The translations under genes and the position numbers were made by a program. Positions 53,417 through 63,015 of a stretch of 64,000 nt of DNA are shown one piece after another. This stretch comes from Bacteroides oleiciplenus YIT 12058 (GTDB taxonomy: Bacteria > Bacteroidota > Bacteroidia > Bacteroidales > Bacteroidaceae), in assembly GCF_000315485.1 (NCBI RefSeq), contig NZ_JH992941.1, positions 930,001 to 994,000 on the forward strand, read 5' to 3'. The stretch's first letter is position 1. Each line of letters opens with the position of its first letter. The notes under the pieces are model-generated. The model was not told where the DNA came from. It made no database searches and worked only from the letters and a program-made list of their open reading frames with translations.

Positions 53417-54898
53417 ATGAAAAAGAAGAAAATGAAAAAAGTATTCCTCTATTGCCTGGCAACTGCCTTTGCCACCGGAACCTATGCCCAGACTTACAAC
53501 TGGGTGAGCAGCACGGAAGCCAACATCTGGCAACAATCTAAAGTAAAGTTACAATCGAGCACCGGACAGACTCCGCTTTTAGAAGTCAACGGAACAGAAG
53601 AGGGCACCACCTTCAAAGCATGGGGCACCACCTTCAACGAACTGTGCTGGGATGCTCTGAACATGCTTACCCGCGACGAGCAGGATGACCTTCTGGAAAA
53701 GATGTTCTCTCCACAGGGAGATTTACGCTTCACACGGGGACGAATCTCGATGAATGCGAACGATTATGCACGCGACTGGTACAGTTGTGATGAGGTATCG
53801 GGCGACTTCCAGCTAAAGTATTTCAATATCAACCGTGACAAACTGGCCATCATCCCCTTTGTGCGTGCGGCACAAAAGTACAATCCTGAGATGACATTCT
53901 GGGTGTCCCCCTGGTCACCTCCCAGTTGGATGAAAATTAACCATGACTATCCGGTACGCAGCGACAAAACCAACAAGATGTCTCCGGAGTCGAGCATAGC
54001 CCTTTACGAAGACAACACTGAAAAGCGTAAAGGCGTATTCCCCGAGCAACTGGCCGTGAACGACTACATGATACAAGACCCTCGCTATCTACAGACGTAC
54101 GCCAACTATTTCTGCAAATTCATTGATGCCTATAAGGAACAGGGAATCCCGGTCGATATGGTCATGTATCAGAACGAGGCATACAGCTACACCCCTTATC
54201 CCGGTTGTGCCTGGACTGCCGAAGGCACCGTGCGCTTTAACGTAGAATATCTGGCCCCTACGCTGAAAAAGCATCACCCGGATGTAAAACTATACCTCGG
54301 TACTTTCAATACGAACCGCTACGACTATGTCGACAAGATACTTTCCGACCCGCGTATGCCACAAAGCATCGAAGGCATAGGCTTCCAGTGGGAAGGCGGA
54401 CAGATATTGCCTAAAATCCGCGAAAAGTATCCCCAATACAAATACGTACAGTCCGAAAGTGAATGCGGCTGGGGCAGCTTCGACTGGCAGGCAGGAGAGC
54501 ACACTTTCCACCTGATTAACCACTATCTGGGCAATGGTTGCGAAGAATACACCTTCTGGAACAACACGCTCTGCGATAACGGCGAGAGTCCCTGGGGATG
54601 GAAGCAGAATGCGCTGATACATGTGGATTCAAAAACCCGCAAGGCAACTCTGACGCCCGAGTATTACGCTGTGAAGCATTACAGCCAGTTCGTCTCTCCC
54701 GGTTCACGCATCATAGCCTACAAAGCACAGAAAGAAGACAAAACACCTGTTATGGTTGTGGAAACTCCACAAAAGAAGAAAGTAGTGATAGCCGGTAACT
54801 TCAACAATGAAACCAAAGAAGTTACCGTGAAATTAGGCAACCGCTATCTGAGCGTGAAGCTCCAACCCCATTCGTTCAATACGTTTGAAGAGAAATAA
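53417..54898 (+). CDS. GH30 family glycoside hydrolase
   Basis: GH30 enzymes are retaining beta-glycosidases (beta-1,6-glucanase, glucosylceramidase, xylanase and others). The 493-residue protein has a signal peptide (VFLYCLATAFATGTYAQ, possible lipid-free export), a TIM barrel with FKAWGTTFNELCWDAL, RGRISMNANDYARDWYS and FWVSPWSPPSWMK, the acid/base Glu in MVMYQNEAYSYTPYPGC (near residue 250) and the nucleophile Glu in VQSESECGWGSFDW (near 345). A C-terminal beta-sandwich (YYAVKHYSQFVSPGSRIIAY) closes it. The motifs fit the glucosylceramidase/beta-1,6-glucanase side of the family; the substrate is not certain. Start chosen at the ATG giving MKKKKMKKVFLY. Confidence 0.92.
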   Translation: MKKKKMKKVFLYCLATAFATGTYAQTYNWVSSTEANIWQQSKVKLQSSTGQTPLLEVNGTEEGTTFKAWGTTFNELCWDALNMLTRDEQDDLLEKMFSPQGDLRFTRGRISMNANDYARDWYSCDEVSGDFQLKYFNINRDKLAIIPFVRAAQKYNPEMTFWVSPWSPPSWMKINHDYPVRSDKTNKMSPESSIALYEDNTEKRKGVFPEQLAVNDYMIQDPRYLQTYANYFCKFIDAYKEQGIPVDMVMYQNEAYSYTPYPGCAWTAEGTVRFNVEYLAPTLKKHHPDVKLYLGTFNTNRYDYVDKILSDPRMPQSIEGIGFQWEGGQILPKIREKYPQYKYVQSESECGWGSFDWQAGEHTFHLINHYLGNGCEEYTFWNNTLCDNGESPWGWKQNALIHVDSKTRKATLTPEYYAVKHYSQFVSPGSRIIAYKAQKEDKTPVMVVETPQKKKVVIAGNFNNETKEVTVKLGNRYLSVKLQPHSFNTFEEK

Positions 54899-54913
54899 AT
54901 TGATAAAAAAGAG

Positions 54914-54945
54914 TCATTATTCAGGCAACCGTGTCTGAATAATGA
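54914..54945 (+). terminator. hairpin downstream of GH30
   Basis: TCATTATTCAG (54914-54924) pairs exactly with CTGAATAATGA (54935-54945), 15 bp after the GH30 stop. It is directly followed by the next promoter box rather than a clean T-run. Confidence 0.65.
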
Positions 54946-54946
54946 T

Positions 54947-54954
54947 TACTTTTG
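54947..54954 (+). promoter_or_regulatory. Bacteroides-type -7 box for the DUF6078-like gene
   Basis: TACTTTTG matches TAnnTTTG and lies 96 bp before the start codon at 55051, directly after the GH30 terminator hairpin. Confidence 0.5.
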
Positions 54955-55050
54955 CCATGAAATTCAATCGTAGTCATCACAAAAGAAACACTGAGATTCT
55001 CTTTAAATAAGGATAACTGCCTTGGAAACAACAACAAACAACTCACAATC

Positions 55051-55485
55051 ATGGAAGAAGAACATTATTTTCCGGACGCACCGCACAATTACCCCTTATG
55101 CCTCAACCGTCAATGCCCCAAAGCCTCTACTTGCCTGAGGCAATTGGTGGAACAAGCCATTCCAAGCAGCATTGAGTATTGGGTAGTCGTTAGTCCCAAA
55201 CACCAAGCTACGCTGAAAGGCGCCTGTCCCCACTACCGTTCCAGCAAAAAAGTGCACTATGCCAAAGGTTGCATGAATATTCTGGAGAATCTGCCACACA
55301 AACAAAGGCAACGTGCCATGACCCTACTGGTAGAGCGATTCAGCCAAAGAACATATTACCGCATCCGCAAAGGCGAACGCCTCCTCAGCCCTGCCGAGCA
55401 AAAGGATATACAGAGTATCCTCAAAAAGTGCGGAGTAACCCAGAAACTGGAGTTTGATGCTTATGTAGAAGGATACGAATGGTAA
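55051..55485 (+). CDS. DUF6078-like small cysteine-containing protein
   Basis: The 144-residue protein has no signal peptide. Its first half has spaced cysteines and histidines (CLNRQCPKASTCLRQLVEQA, then GACPHYRSSKKVHYAKGCM) that could bind a metal. The second half is helical and basic (LPHKQRQRAMTLLVERFSQR, TYYRIRKGERLLSPAEQKDI). This layout resembles the DUF6078 family of Bacteroides, of unknown function. A nucleic-acid or regulatory role is possible but not shown. It stands between GH30 and a repeat array, with its own promoter box. Confidence 0.65.
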   Translation: MEEEHYFPDAPHNYPLCLNRQCPKASTCLRQLVEQAIPSSIEYWVVVSPKHQATLKGACPHYRSSKKVHYAKGCMNILENLPHKQRQRAMTLLVERFSQRTYYRIRKGERLLSPAEQKDIQSILKKCGVTQKLEFDAYVEGYEW

Positions 55486-55517
55486 TCCTTGATATACCGG
55501 GATATAAGAGTGTGTTT

Positions 55518-55612
55518 TTGCCACCGTATTGGCAAGACCTTGCCATAGGCTTGGCAAAACTTTGCCATCGCAGTGGCAAAAGTTTGCCAACGCGGTGGCA
55601 AGGAATTGGCAA
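55518..55612. repeat. 22-bp-period TTGCCA/TGGCAA array, copy 3
   Basis: Units TTGCCA-N6-TGGCAA-N4 start at 55518, 55540, 55562 and 55584, followed by a final TTGGCAA at 55606. Read on the minus strand, centres CTGCGA and AGCCTA appear in the same order as in copy 1 at 3275-3318. It fills the gap between the DUF6078-like stop and the convergent HTCS stop at 55616. Confidence 0.9.
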
Positions 55613-55615
55613 AGC

Positions 55616-58600
55616 TTACGGCTGTTTCAGATACTCCGAAGGCAACACGCCGAACTCCTCTTTAAAGCACTGGCGGAAGTAAACCAAACTGTTTATTCCC
55701 ACTTTAAAAGCAATTTCGGAAATGCTGTATCTGCCTTCCAGCAACAAGCGTTCGGCATACTGCATCTTTATCTTACGAACATACTCATTGGTGGAAAGTC
55801 CCGTCAATGCTTTCATCTTGCGGTAAAGCGTAGATTTACTCATAAACATATTGTCAGCCAAGTATCCGATGTCCACCTTCTCGGACGACAAACGATCTTC
55901 TATCAACTGGTTAATCTTCTCAATGAACTCATTATCCAGCTTGTTCATAGACTCTGCCAACCGGGCACGTTTCTCATCCAGATTGTGATGAGGCGTAGAG
56001 CCACTGAAACGCTCTGCCAACAGCTTCCGCGATTCAAGCAAATTGTTGATGCGGCTATGTAGCAAAGTAGCACTGAAAGGTTTCGTCAGATAAGAGTCCG
56101 CCCCCACCTGATACCCCTCTTCTTTGTCTTGCAAAGAATCCTTAGCCGTCAGCAGGATGACAGGAATGTGGCTGGTACGTACGTCTTCTTTCAGTTTCTT
56201 GCACATGACGATTCCATTCATCACAGGCATCATAATGTCACTTACTATTATATCCGGAATGCAACTGAGTGCCTGTTCCATTCCCTGCTCACCATTGGCT
56301 GCCGTCTTTACATCAAAATCATCGGAGAAGGACTCAACAATGTAATTGCAGATGTCAGGATTATCCTCCACTACCAGCAAAATACGCTTTCCGCCGGATA
56401 CGGACTCCGGAATGTCTTCTTTCTCTTCTTCCGGCTCATCGTCAGCCTTTTCCGGTGAGTCGGCATGCAACGCATTAGGATAAATATTATCCGTCAGTAA
56501 GCTGATATAGAACGCGCTTCCTGCATTCAGGGTACTTTCCACTCTGATAGTCCCTTCGTGCAACTCTACCAGGTTCTTCACCAGAGCCAAACCAATACCT
56601 GTACCGGATGCCTGATGCTCACTTCCTTCCTGATAATAACGGTCGAAAATATGAGGTAAGGCTGCGGGAGTAATCCCATAGCCTGTATCGCTCACCTGTA
56701 TTTCGGTATAGTCGATACCATCTCGTGCTACATTGTACACTCTCAATAGTATAGAGCCTTTCTCGGTATATTTAACCGCATTGGAAATCAGATTATCCAA
56801 TATGATGGTCATGATTTCTTTATCGAAATACAGAGGCATATCTTCTTTCTCTACCTCAATATGAAATTCAATACTCGGCTTGCGATTCAGCTCCTTATAC
56901 TTGAGTCCTATCTCGTATACCAGATTGGCTATATTATCATGAGCCACACAGAGTTTCTTGTTCTGTGTTTCCGTCTTGCGGAATTCCAGTATCTGATTAA
57001 TCAGGTTCAGCAACCTGATGGCACTTTGATGGATGACCGATACCTTCTGGGCATCTTTATTGGAAAGTGAATTACTCTTTTGCATGTCCTCCAATGGTCC
57101 CAGTATCAACGTTAACGGAGTACGGAGTTCGTGGGTAATGTTGGTATAGAAGCGTAGACGTTCCTGGTTCAATTCCTGTTCCTGCTCATGATTTTTCTTC
57201 TCCAAATCGTAAAGGAGTTCCATATCCAGCTTCTTCTTGTAAGCATAGAGCATGGAGAACACTATAAATACACCTGTCACAATATAGAGCAGTTTTGCCC
57301 ACCACGATAGCCACAAAGGAGGTATGATACGGATATTCAATGTCGTTATTTGATCCGACCAGTCTTGGTTTCTCATACGCGTCTTCACCAAAAACTGATA
57401 ATTGCCGGGAGGCACATTACGAAAAGTAGTATTATTAGGTTCCGTTACGGTATACCAAGAGTCTTCAAGCCCTTTCAACATATAGGCATACTCCACTTGG
57501 TTGGCCAATGCGTAATTCTGTACATTGAAGGTGATACTAAAGTTATTTTGCACATAGTTCAATTCCACTGACGAACATCCGTCAAGAGGAAGCACTTCTT
57601 CCTTATTTCCCCAGTCATTCAGAGGCTCGAATATGCGCATTTCCGTCATAATGACCGGTGGAGCTTTGCGTTCTGCCAGCACAACACCCGGATTGAAATA
57701 GCACAATCCGTTGAGAGAACCGAAATAAATCCTCCCATCATTGCCACATGCTGCACTGTTACTCATAAATCCGTCTGCCGGAATATTATACTCGCGACCG
57801 TAGTTGTAGATATAGTTCTTTGATTCCACATAGCAGCTGATTCCCTTATTCGTACTGAACCAGATATTGCCCGAAGCATCTTCCATGATTGCCCGTACAT
57901 GGATGTTTTCCATTCCGTGTATGCGCTTATAAGCTTTGTATTCCCATTCTTTCGAAGAAGGAAAACATACCAGTCCTTCGCCGGTCGCTATCCATACACG
58001 CTTCTTACTGTCTGCATACACAGCATTGATGGTGTTTGAGGGAAAACCCTCACCCACATGAAAATGTTTCACCACACTGAAATCAGGCGCATAGACAAGA
58101 ACACCACTGCCGAAGGTACCGACCCAGAAACACTCCTGTTCATCCTTGAAGATGCTGCGTATCTGTATATCTTCTATATAATGTCCCGAAACATGACCTG
58201 TAATATCTGCCTTATACATCCCTGTACTGGTTCCAATCCATATCACATGATTTCTGTCCTCATAGATGGTACGCACATCCGTATCGGTCTCATCTTTCGG
58301 GAAAATCTGCCGGAAAGTCTTCTTACTTTTATCGTAATAGCACACGCCTCCGGCAAACAGTCCGAACCATAGGTTTCCTCTTGAATCGCACAGGGAAGCT
58401 TGAACAGGATTGCCATTCAGGTCGCCGTTGTTCTTACCATAGACTGCTATCCGCTTTCCTTTTTCAAAGACATTGATGTCTCCACTATTCGTTCCTATCC
58501 ACAGTTGCCCTTCATGATTTACACAGACACTGTTAACCATTTTATTGGTAAGGTTTCTTTCTGCCGTCGGAATGGGCGAATAATTATAAGTATTAAACAA

Positions 58601-59653
58601 AGAAGGTTCATGGCTTAAGAAATTAATGCCACCTCCCCAGGTACCCACCCACACATTCTTATAAGAATCCTGAAAAAGATAACGCACCGTAGAATTCGAC
58701 AAGCCATATTCATCATTGCCTTCGCCTATATAAGTAAAACGTACTTGTTCCGGCGATAAGAACAGATGTTGTGCCAGGTCCAGAATAGCAATTCCGCCAA
58801 ACTCCATCGCAATCCACAGCTTATTTTCATCCATTTGCCTGATGCTGAATACCCGGTGCTGAACTGCCTCCCGACTATCTTTAAAATGAATGAAATTCTC
58901 CGCCAACGGATTGAACAGAGCCAGACCATTGGAAGTACCCAGCCAGATATTTCCACTGTTATCCTTATACACACACATCACCCCGTCTGCCGGCAAACTA
59001 TTGGAATCGGCCGGATCATGCCTGAAGTTCTTCACCTTCTTCTCCTTTACAGAGAGTATACTGAAACCATCATGTACATGCCCGATATAGAGCTTTCCGT
59101 CTCCACCATCAACCACAGACCAAATTTGATTACTGACCAGCCCCGGCACCGTTTCCCAATTATAATGTATAAACTTTCCGGTCTTTTTATCCAGATAGTC
59201 AACACCATTCCAATAAGTAGCAATCCACAAGTTGCCGTCCGATGCGGGTTGTATATCTGTGACATCATTGGTGGTCAGACTATTCGGTTGCCCCTGCTCG
59301 TAGGTATAGACAGTAAAAGTATCATTGGCATAGTCATAGGCATTCAGTCCGGCACGCTGTGTAGCAATCCAGAGAATAGAATCCACTGGATCATCAAGCA
59401 CACAGTTCAATTCATTACCCGTAATGCTAAGTTTGTCCGAGGTTCCCTTATAATAGGTAATAAAACGGGTACCATCGAATTTATTCAGCCCCTCCTCCGT
59501 TGCAAACCATAAAAAGCCCTGCTTATCCTGAGTTATACTCAGAACATTATTGTTAGACAATCCTTCGATTGCCCCTAACCGTTTCACGGAATAAGGTTGC
59601 GCTGACAGCCACACCGGAAATAACAGAAACAAGAGTATGCATGTATTTCTCAT
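55616..59653 (-). CDS. hybrid two-component system sensor/regulator (HTCS) of the second SusC/D locus
   Basis: The 1345-residue protein has a signal peptide (CILLFLLFPVWLSAQ), many propeller blades in the periplasmic sensor (GLSNNNVLSITQDKQGFLWF, NIWLGTSNGLALFNP, VWIGTSTGMYKAD), a Y_Y_Y domain (YAYMLKGLEDSWYTVTEPN), a membrane helix near 780-805, the H-box RFYTNITHELRTPLTLILGP (near 830), N-box LDNLISNAVKYTEKGS, and GTGIGLALVKN. The receiver domain begins ILLVVEDNPDIC (near 1090) with phospho-Asp in IIVSDIMMPVMNG and the lysine in YLTKPF, followed by an AraC-type DNA-binding domain. It is divergent from susC at 59858, its probable target. Confidence 0.97.
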   Translation of the reverse strand: MRNTCILLFLLFPVWLSAQPYSVKRLGAIEGLSNNNVLSITQDKQGFLWFATEEGLNKFDGTRFITYYKGTSDKLSITGNELNCVLDDPVDSILWIATQRAGLNAYDYANDTFTVYTYEQGQPNSLTTNDVTDIQPASDGNLWIATYWNGVDYLDKKTGKFIHYNWETVPGLVSNQIWSVVDGGDGKLYIGHVHDGFSILSVKEKKVKNFRHDPADSNSLPADGVMCVYKDNSGNIWLGTSNGLALFNPLAENFIHFKDSREAVQHRVFSIRQMDENKLWIAMEFGGIAILDLAQHLFLSPEQVRFTYIGEGNDEYGLSNSTVRYLFQDSYKNVWVGTWGGGINFLSHEPSLFNTYNYSPIPTAERNLTNKMVNSVCVNHEGQLWIGTNSGDINVFEKGKRIAVYGKNNGDLNGNPVQASLCDSRGNLWFGLFAGGVCYYDKSKKTFRQIFPKDETDTDVRTIYEDRNHVIWIGTSTGMYKADITGHVSGHYIEDIQIRSIFKDEQECFWVGTFGSGVLVYAPDFSVVKHFHVGEGFPSNTINAVYADSKKRVWIATGEGLVCFPSSKEWEYKAYKRIHGMENIHVRAIMEDASGNIWFSTNKGISCYVESKNYIYNYGREYNIPADGFMSNSAACGNDGRIYFGSLNGLCYFNPGVVLAERKAPPVIMTEMRIFEPLNDWGNKEEVLPLDGCSSVELNYVQNNFSITFNVQNYALANQVEYAYMLKGLEDSWYTVTEPNNTTFRNVPPGNYQFLVKTRMRNQDWSDQITTLNIRIIPPLWLSWWAKLLYIVTGVFIVFSMLYAYKKKLDMELLYDLEKKNHEQEQELNQERLRFYTNITHELRTPLTLILGPLEDMQKSNSLSNKDAQKVSVIHQSAIRLLNLINQILEFRKTETQNKKLCVAHDNIANLVYEIGLKYKELNRKPSIEFHIEVEKEDMPLYFDKEIMTIILDNLISNAVKYTEKGSILLRVYNVARDGIDYTEIQVSDTGYGITPAALPHIFDRYYQEGSEHQASGTGIGLALVKNLVELHEGTIRVESTLNAGSAFYISLLTDNIYPNALHADSPEKADDEPEEEKEDIPESVSGGKRILLVVEDNPDICNYIVESFSDDFDVKTAANGEQGMEQALSCIPDIIVSDIMMPVMNGIVMCKKLKEDVRTSHIPVILLTAKDSLQDKEEGYQVGADSYLTKPFSATLLHSRINNLLESRKLLAERFSGSTPHHNLDEKRARLAESMNKLDNEFIEKINQLIEDRLSSEKVDIGYLADNMFMSKSTLYRKMKALTGLSTNEYVRKIKMQYAERLLLEGRYSISEIAFKVGINSLVYFRQCFKEEFGVLPSEYLKQP

Positions 59654-59792
59654 AATGCCAATTTGTGTATGTACTCGAATAGCGATTCAAAAATAAGAAT
59701 AAATTCTGTATCTGATGTATACAAATCATTCATTGCAAGATTCATGAACCTTGTTTGCATGATTTATAATACTAATATGTGTTCTATTCTCT

Positions 59793-59800
59793 TACATTTG
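59793..59800 (+). promoter_or_regulatory. Bacteroides-type -7 box for the second susC
   Basis: TACATTTG followed by CA matches TAnnTTTG and lies 57 bp upstream of the susC start. The minus strand at 59688-59695 reads TATTTTTG and may serve the HTCS gene. Confidence 0.6.
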
Positions 59801-59857
59801 CAGCGCTAAAAAGTGAACAGAAGATAATATATGTTTAATCTCTAAATTCTAATTCTT

Positions 59858-62800
59858 ATGAGGCATTTTAAATTGCTATGCACTTGTGCCATGCTATTGT
59901 TATCTGCTACAGTATTCGGACAAACCCAAATCAAAGGTTATGTAGCTGATGTAAAGGGTGAGCCAGTCATAGGTGCCAACGTCACAGTGAAAGAGGTGAC
60001 GAGTGGAGGGAGTATGAACGGAACCATCACCGATATTGATGGAAATTTCACATTAAATGTAAACGACACAAATGGTACACTGGTGATTTCATTCATCGGT
60101 TACAAGTCCAAAGAAGTCAAGATGAATGGAAAAACGACCTTTCAGGTTACACTGGAAGAGGATTCGGAAGTCTTGGATGAGGTCATCGTCGTTGGTTACA
60201 GTTCCCAGTCTAAAAGGAATGTAACTGGAGCTATCGGTAACGTAAAATCCGAAGCTCTGACACGTTCGGTTTCCACTACTACGGCAGGAGCCTTATCCGG
60301 TAAGATGGCAGGTATTTCGACCCGTGCCATGGATGCACGTCCCGGTAAAGGCATCAATCTGGAAATCCGTAACATGGGAAATCCACTGTTCGTTATCGAC
60401 GGCATTCCTTATGGCGGTGAAACCGGCAGCGACTGGGTGCAAAGTTCCAATGTATCCGGTAATGATGCGTTCAATGCCCTCAACATCGAGGATATCGAAA
60501 GTATTTCTATCCTGAAAGATGCATCCGCATCTATCTACGGTCTGCGTGCTGCCAACGGTGTTGTGCTGGTAACTACTAAAAAAGGTAAGAAGAACGAGAA
60601 AGCCACCATCAACGTCAACGGATACTACGGATGGCAGAATCTGACCAGATTCCCCAAACTGGCTAATGCCGGACAATATGTAAGAGCATTGGTAGAGTCT
60701 GAACAGAACTACGGTAGAAACCCGGCAAATCTTTATAGTCCGGAAGAATTAGCCAAATGGCAGGCAGGTACAGAACCCGGATATCAGAGCTATGACTACT
60801 ATGATATCATCATGAGAAATAACGTACCACAATATCACATCAATGCCAATGTTACGGGCGGTTCCGAAAAGACCAACCACTACATTTCTATTGCTCACAC
60901 AAGCCAGGATGCATTGATGCCTGATTTCAATTACCAAAGAACCAATATCCAGGCCAACATCGAAACAAAAATAGCCAAAGGTCTGACTATCGGAACTCAA
61001 ATCAGCGGTAAATATGAAAAAAGTCAGGATGTAGGTCTCCCCGGCGGTGACGGATATTTTTCGTCTATTCTGTCTATGTTCAAAATGTGGCCCATCGAAA
61101 GTCCCTATGCCAACGATAATCCTGATTACATCAATAACACTCACGAAATCGGTTATAACCCAGCACTCTTTAAAAGAGATGTTGCTGGCTATAAAGACAA
61201 CCTGACGCGCAATGCAAACATCAACGCATATGCACAATATGATTTTGGTTTCGGGCTTACAGCAAAGGCAACTTTCTCTTACAACTATACCAACAGTAAA
61301 TTCGATGGTTTCCAATACTCTTATGATGCATACACCTACAACAAGGAAAGCGGTGCATATGACAAGACTGGTGGCTTGAACAGCCGCTGGAGATACCAGA
61401 CAGAAAGAGACGTAGCTGCACGCTATATGCAGCTCCAACTGAACTACACCAAGCAAATCAAGAGCCACTACATATCAGCTGTATTTGCTTACGAAGCTTC
61501 TGATTATGACAAGAACTACCAGTCAAACGGTACGGTACCGACCAACAACTACCTGCCATTACTGCAATTCAGTGAAATTAACGACTTCAACGACGATTGG
61601 TCTTATCAAGCCAGAGCTGGTTGGATTGGAAGAATCAACTACAACTATGCTGATAAGTATCTGATTGAATTACTGGGACGCTATGACGGTTCTTACCTTT
61701 ACGCCCCTGGAAAAAGATGGGGTTTCTTCCCCGGTGCATCAATCGGATGGAGAATTTCAGAAGAATCTTTCTTTGAAAATCTGAAAGGGGTAGTCAATGA
61801 CCTCAAAATTCGTGCTTCTGTGGGACAGACTGGTAGTGAAGCCGGCGTATCCATGTTCGGTTACATGGACGGATACAACTGGAAACAAGGTAGCGCTGTT
61901 CTGGACGGTGAAGTAGTCACCGGTATCAATCAACGTGGATTGCCCATCAGAAATCTGTCATGGGTGAAGAACACATCACTTAATATAGGTTTTGATATCG
62001 CTCTGTTCAACAACAGACTGACAGGTACATTCGATGCCTTCAGAAAGAATATCACTGGTATTCCGACAGGACGTTACGACGTTGTCTTGCCCAGCGAGGT
62101 AGGTTACAACCTACCCAACGAAAATCTGAACAAAGACGCTTATGTAGGTGCCGAAGGTATGATTACCTGGAAAGATAATATCGGAGATGTGAACTATACC
62201 GTAAGCGGTAATATGACTTTCTCAAGATATAAGATGGTTTATCGTTACAAAGAAAGATTCGGTAGCTCCTGGAATAAATATCGCAATGGTTCCAATGACC
62301 GTTGGGGTGGTATTTATTGGGGATATCAGGTAATCGGGCGTTTCGAGTCTCAGGATGAAATCAACAACTATCCGATTAATATAGACGGCCAGAACAACCG
62401 TTCACTGTTACCCGGTGACTTTATCTACAAAGATGTCAACGGTGACGGCATCATCAACGGAATGGACGAACGTCCTATCGGTTATCCCGAAGGCTGGTCT
62501 CCAATGTTGTCTTTCGGTGGTAACATTGGCGTTGAATGGAAAGGTATTGACCTGAATATCGACTTTGCAGGTGGTGCCATGCAAGGATGGGGGCAGAACT
62601 ATGAATTGAGAAACCCTCTTCACGGTAACGGTAACTCACCGGAGTATCTTCTGGAAGACAGATGGCATCGCGAAGACCCATATGATCCGAACAGTGCATG
62701 GGTTTCAGGATATTATCCCGCTATCAGAAAAGGAGAGTCCGGACCTAACGGCAAAAACAGTGACTTCTGGTTGCACAATGTACACTATCTGAGAGTTAAG

Positions 62801-63004
62801 AACCTGGAAGTAGGATATAGTCTTCCTGCACACATTCTTCAGAAGATACGCGCACAAAAAGTACGTGTATATGTCAATGCTTCAAACCTGATCTCATTCG
62901 ACAATGTACATCAGTATGAAATAGACCCGGAAATCAGTGCCGCAGCAGCTGTTGTATACCCACAGCAAAAAACCATACTTGTTGGATTTAACATTACCTA
63001 TTAA
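59858..63004 (+). CDS. SusC-family TonB-dependent outer membrane transporter (second locus)
   Basis: The 1048-residue protein has a signal peptide (LLCTCAMLLLSATVFGQ), a carboxypeptidase-regulatory-like domain (IKGYVADVKGEPVIGANV, about residues 24-105), the linker LDEVIVVGYSSQSKRNVTGA, a plug domain (GALSGKMAGISTRAMDARPG, GNPLFVIDGIPYGGE, IEDIESISILKDASASIYG) and a beta-barrel ending ILVGFNITY. It imports an oligosaccharide whose identity the window does not show. It is paired with susD 11 bp downstream and divergent from an HTCS gene. Confidence 0.96.
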   Translation: MRHFKLLCTCAMLLLSATVFGQTQIKGYVADVKGEPVIGANVTVKEVTSGGSMNGTITDIDGNFTLNVNDTNGTLVISFIGYKSKEVKMNGKTTFQVTLEEDSEVLDEVIVVGYSSQSKRNVTGAIGNVKSEALTRSVSTTTAGALSGKMAGISTRAMDARPGKGINLEIRNMGNPLFVIDGIPYGGETGSDWVQSSNVSGNDAFNALNIEDIESISILKDASASIYGLRAANGVVLVTTKKGKKNEKATINVNGYYGWQNLTRFPKLANAGQYVRALVESEQNYGRNPANLYSPEELAKWQAGTEPGYQSYDYYDIIMRNNVPQYHINANVTGGSEKTNHYISIAHTSQDALMPDFNYQRTNIQANIETKIAKGLTIGTQISGKYEKSQDVGLPGGDGYFSSILSMFKMWPIESPYANDNPDYINNTHEIGYNPALFKRDVAGYKDNLTRNANINAYAQYDFGFGLTAKATFSYNYTNSKFDGFQYSYDAYTYNKESGAYDKTGGLNSRWRYQTERDVAARYMQLQLNYTKQIKSHYISAVFAYEASDYDKNYQSNGTVPTNNYLPLLQFSEINDFNDDWSYQARAGWIGRINYNYADKYLIELLGRYDGSYLYAPGKRWGFFPGASIGWRISEESFFENLKGVVNDLKIRASVGQTGSEAGVSMFGYMDGYNWKQGSAVLDGEVVTGINQRGLPIRNLSWVKNTSLNIGFDIALFNNRLTGTFDAFRKNITGIPTGRYDVVLPSEVGYNLPNENLNKDAYVGAEGMITWKDNIGDVNYTVSGNMTFSRYKMVYRYKERFGSSWNKYRNGSNDRWGGIYWGYQVIGRFESQDEINNYPINIDGQNNRSLLPGDFIYKDVNGDGIINGMDERPIGYPEGWSPMLSFGGNIGVEWKGIDLNIDFAGGAMQGWGQNYELRNPLHGNGNSPEYLLEDRWHREDPYDPNSAWVSGYYPAIRKGESGPNGKNSDFWLHNVHYLRVKNLEVGYSLPAHILQKIRAQKVRVYVNASNLISFDNVHQYEIDPEISAAAAVVYPQQKTILVGFNITY

Positions 63005-63015
63005 AAAAGATGATT

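Noticed and set aside
55324..55682. Open frames on both strands through the third array
   Set aside because: Same repeat translation as at 3.2 kb; they also overlap the DUF6078-like and HTCS genes.
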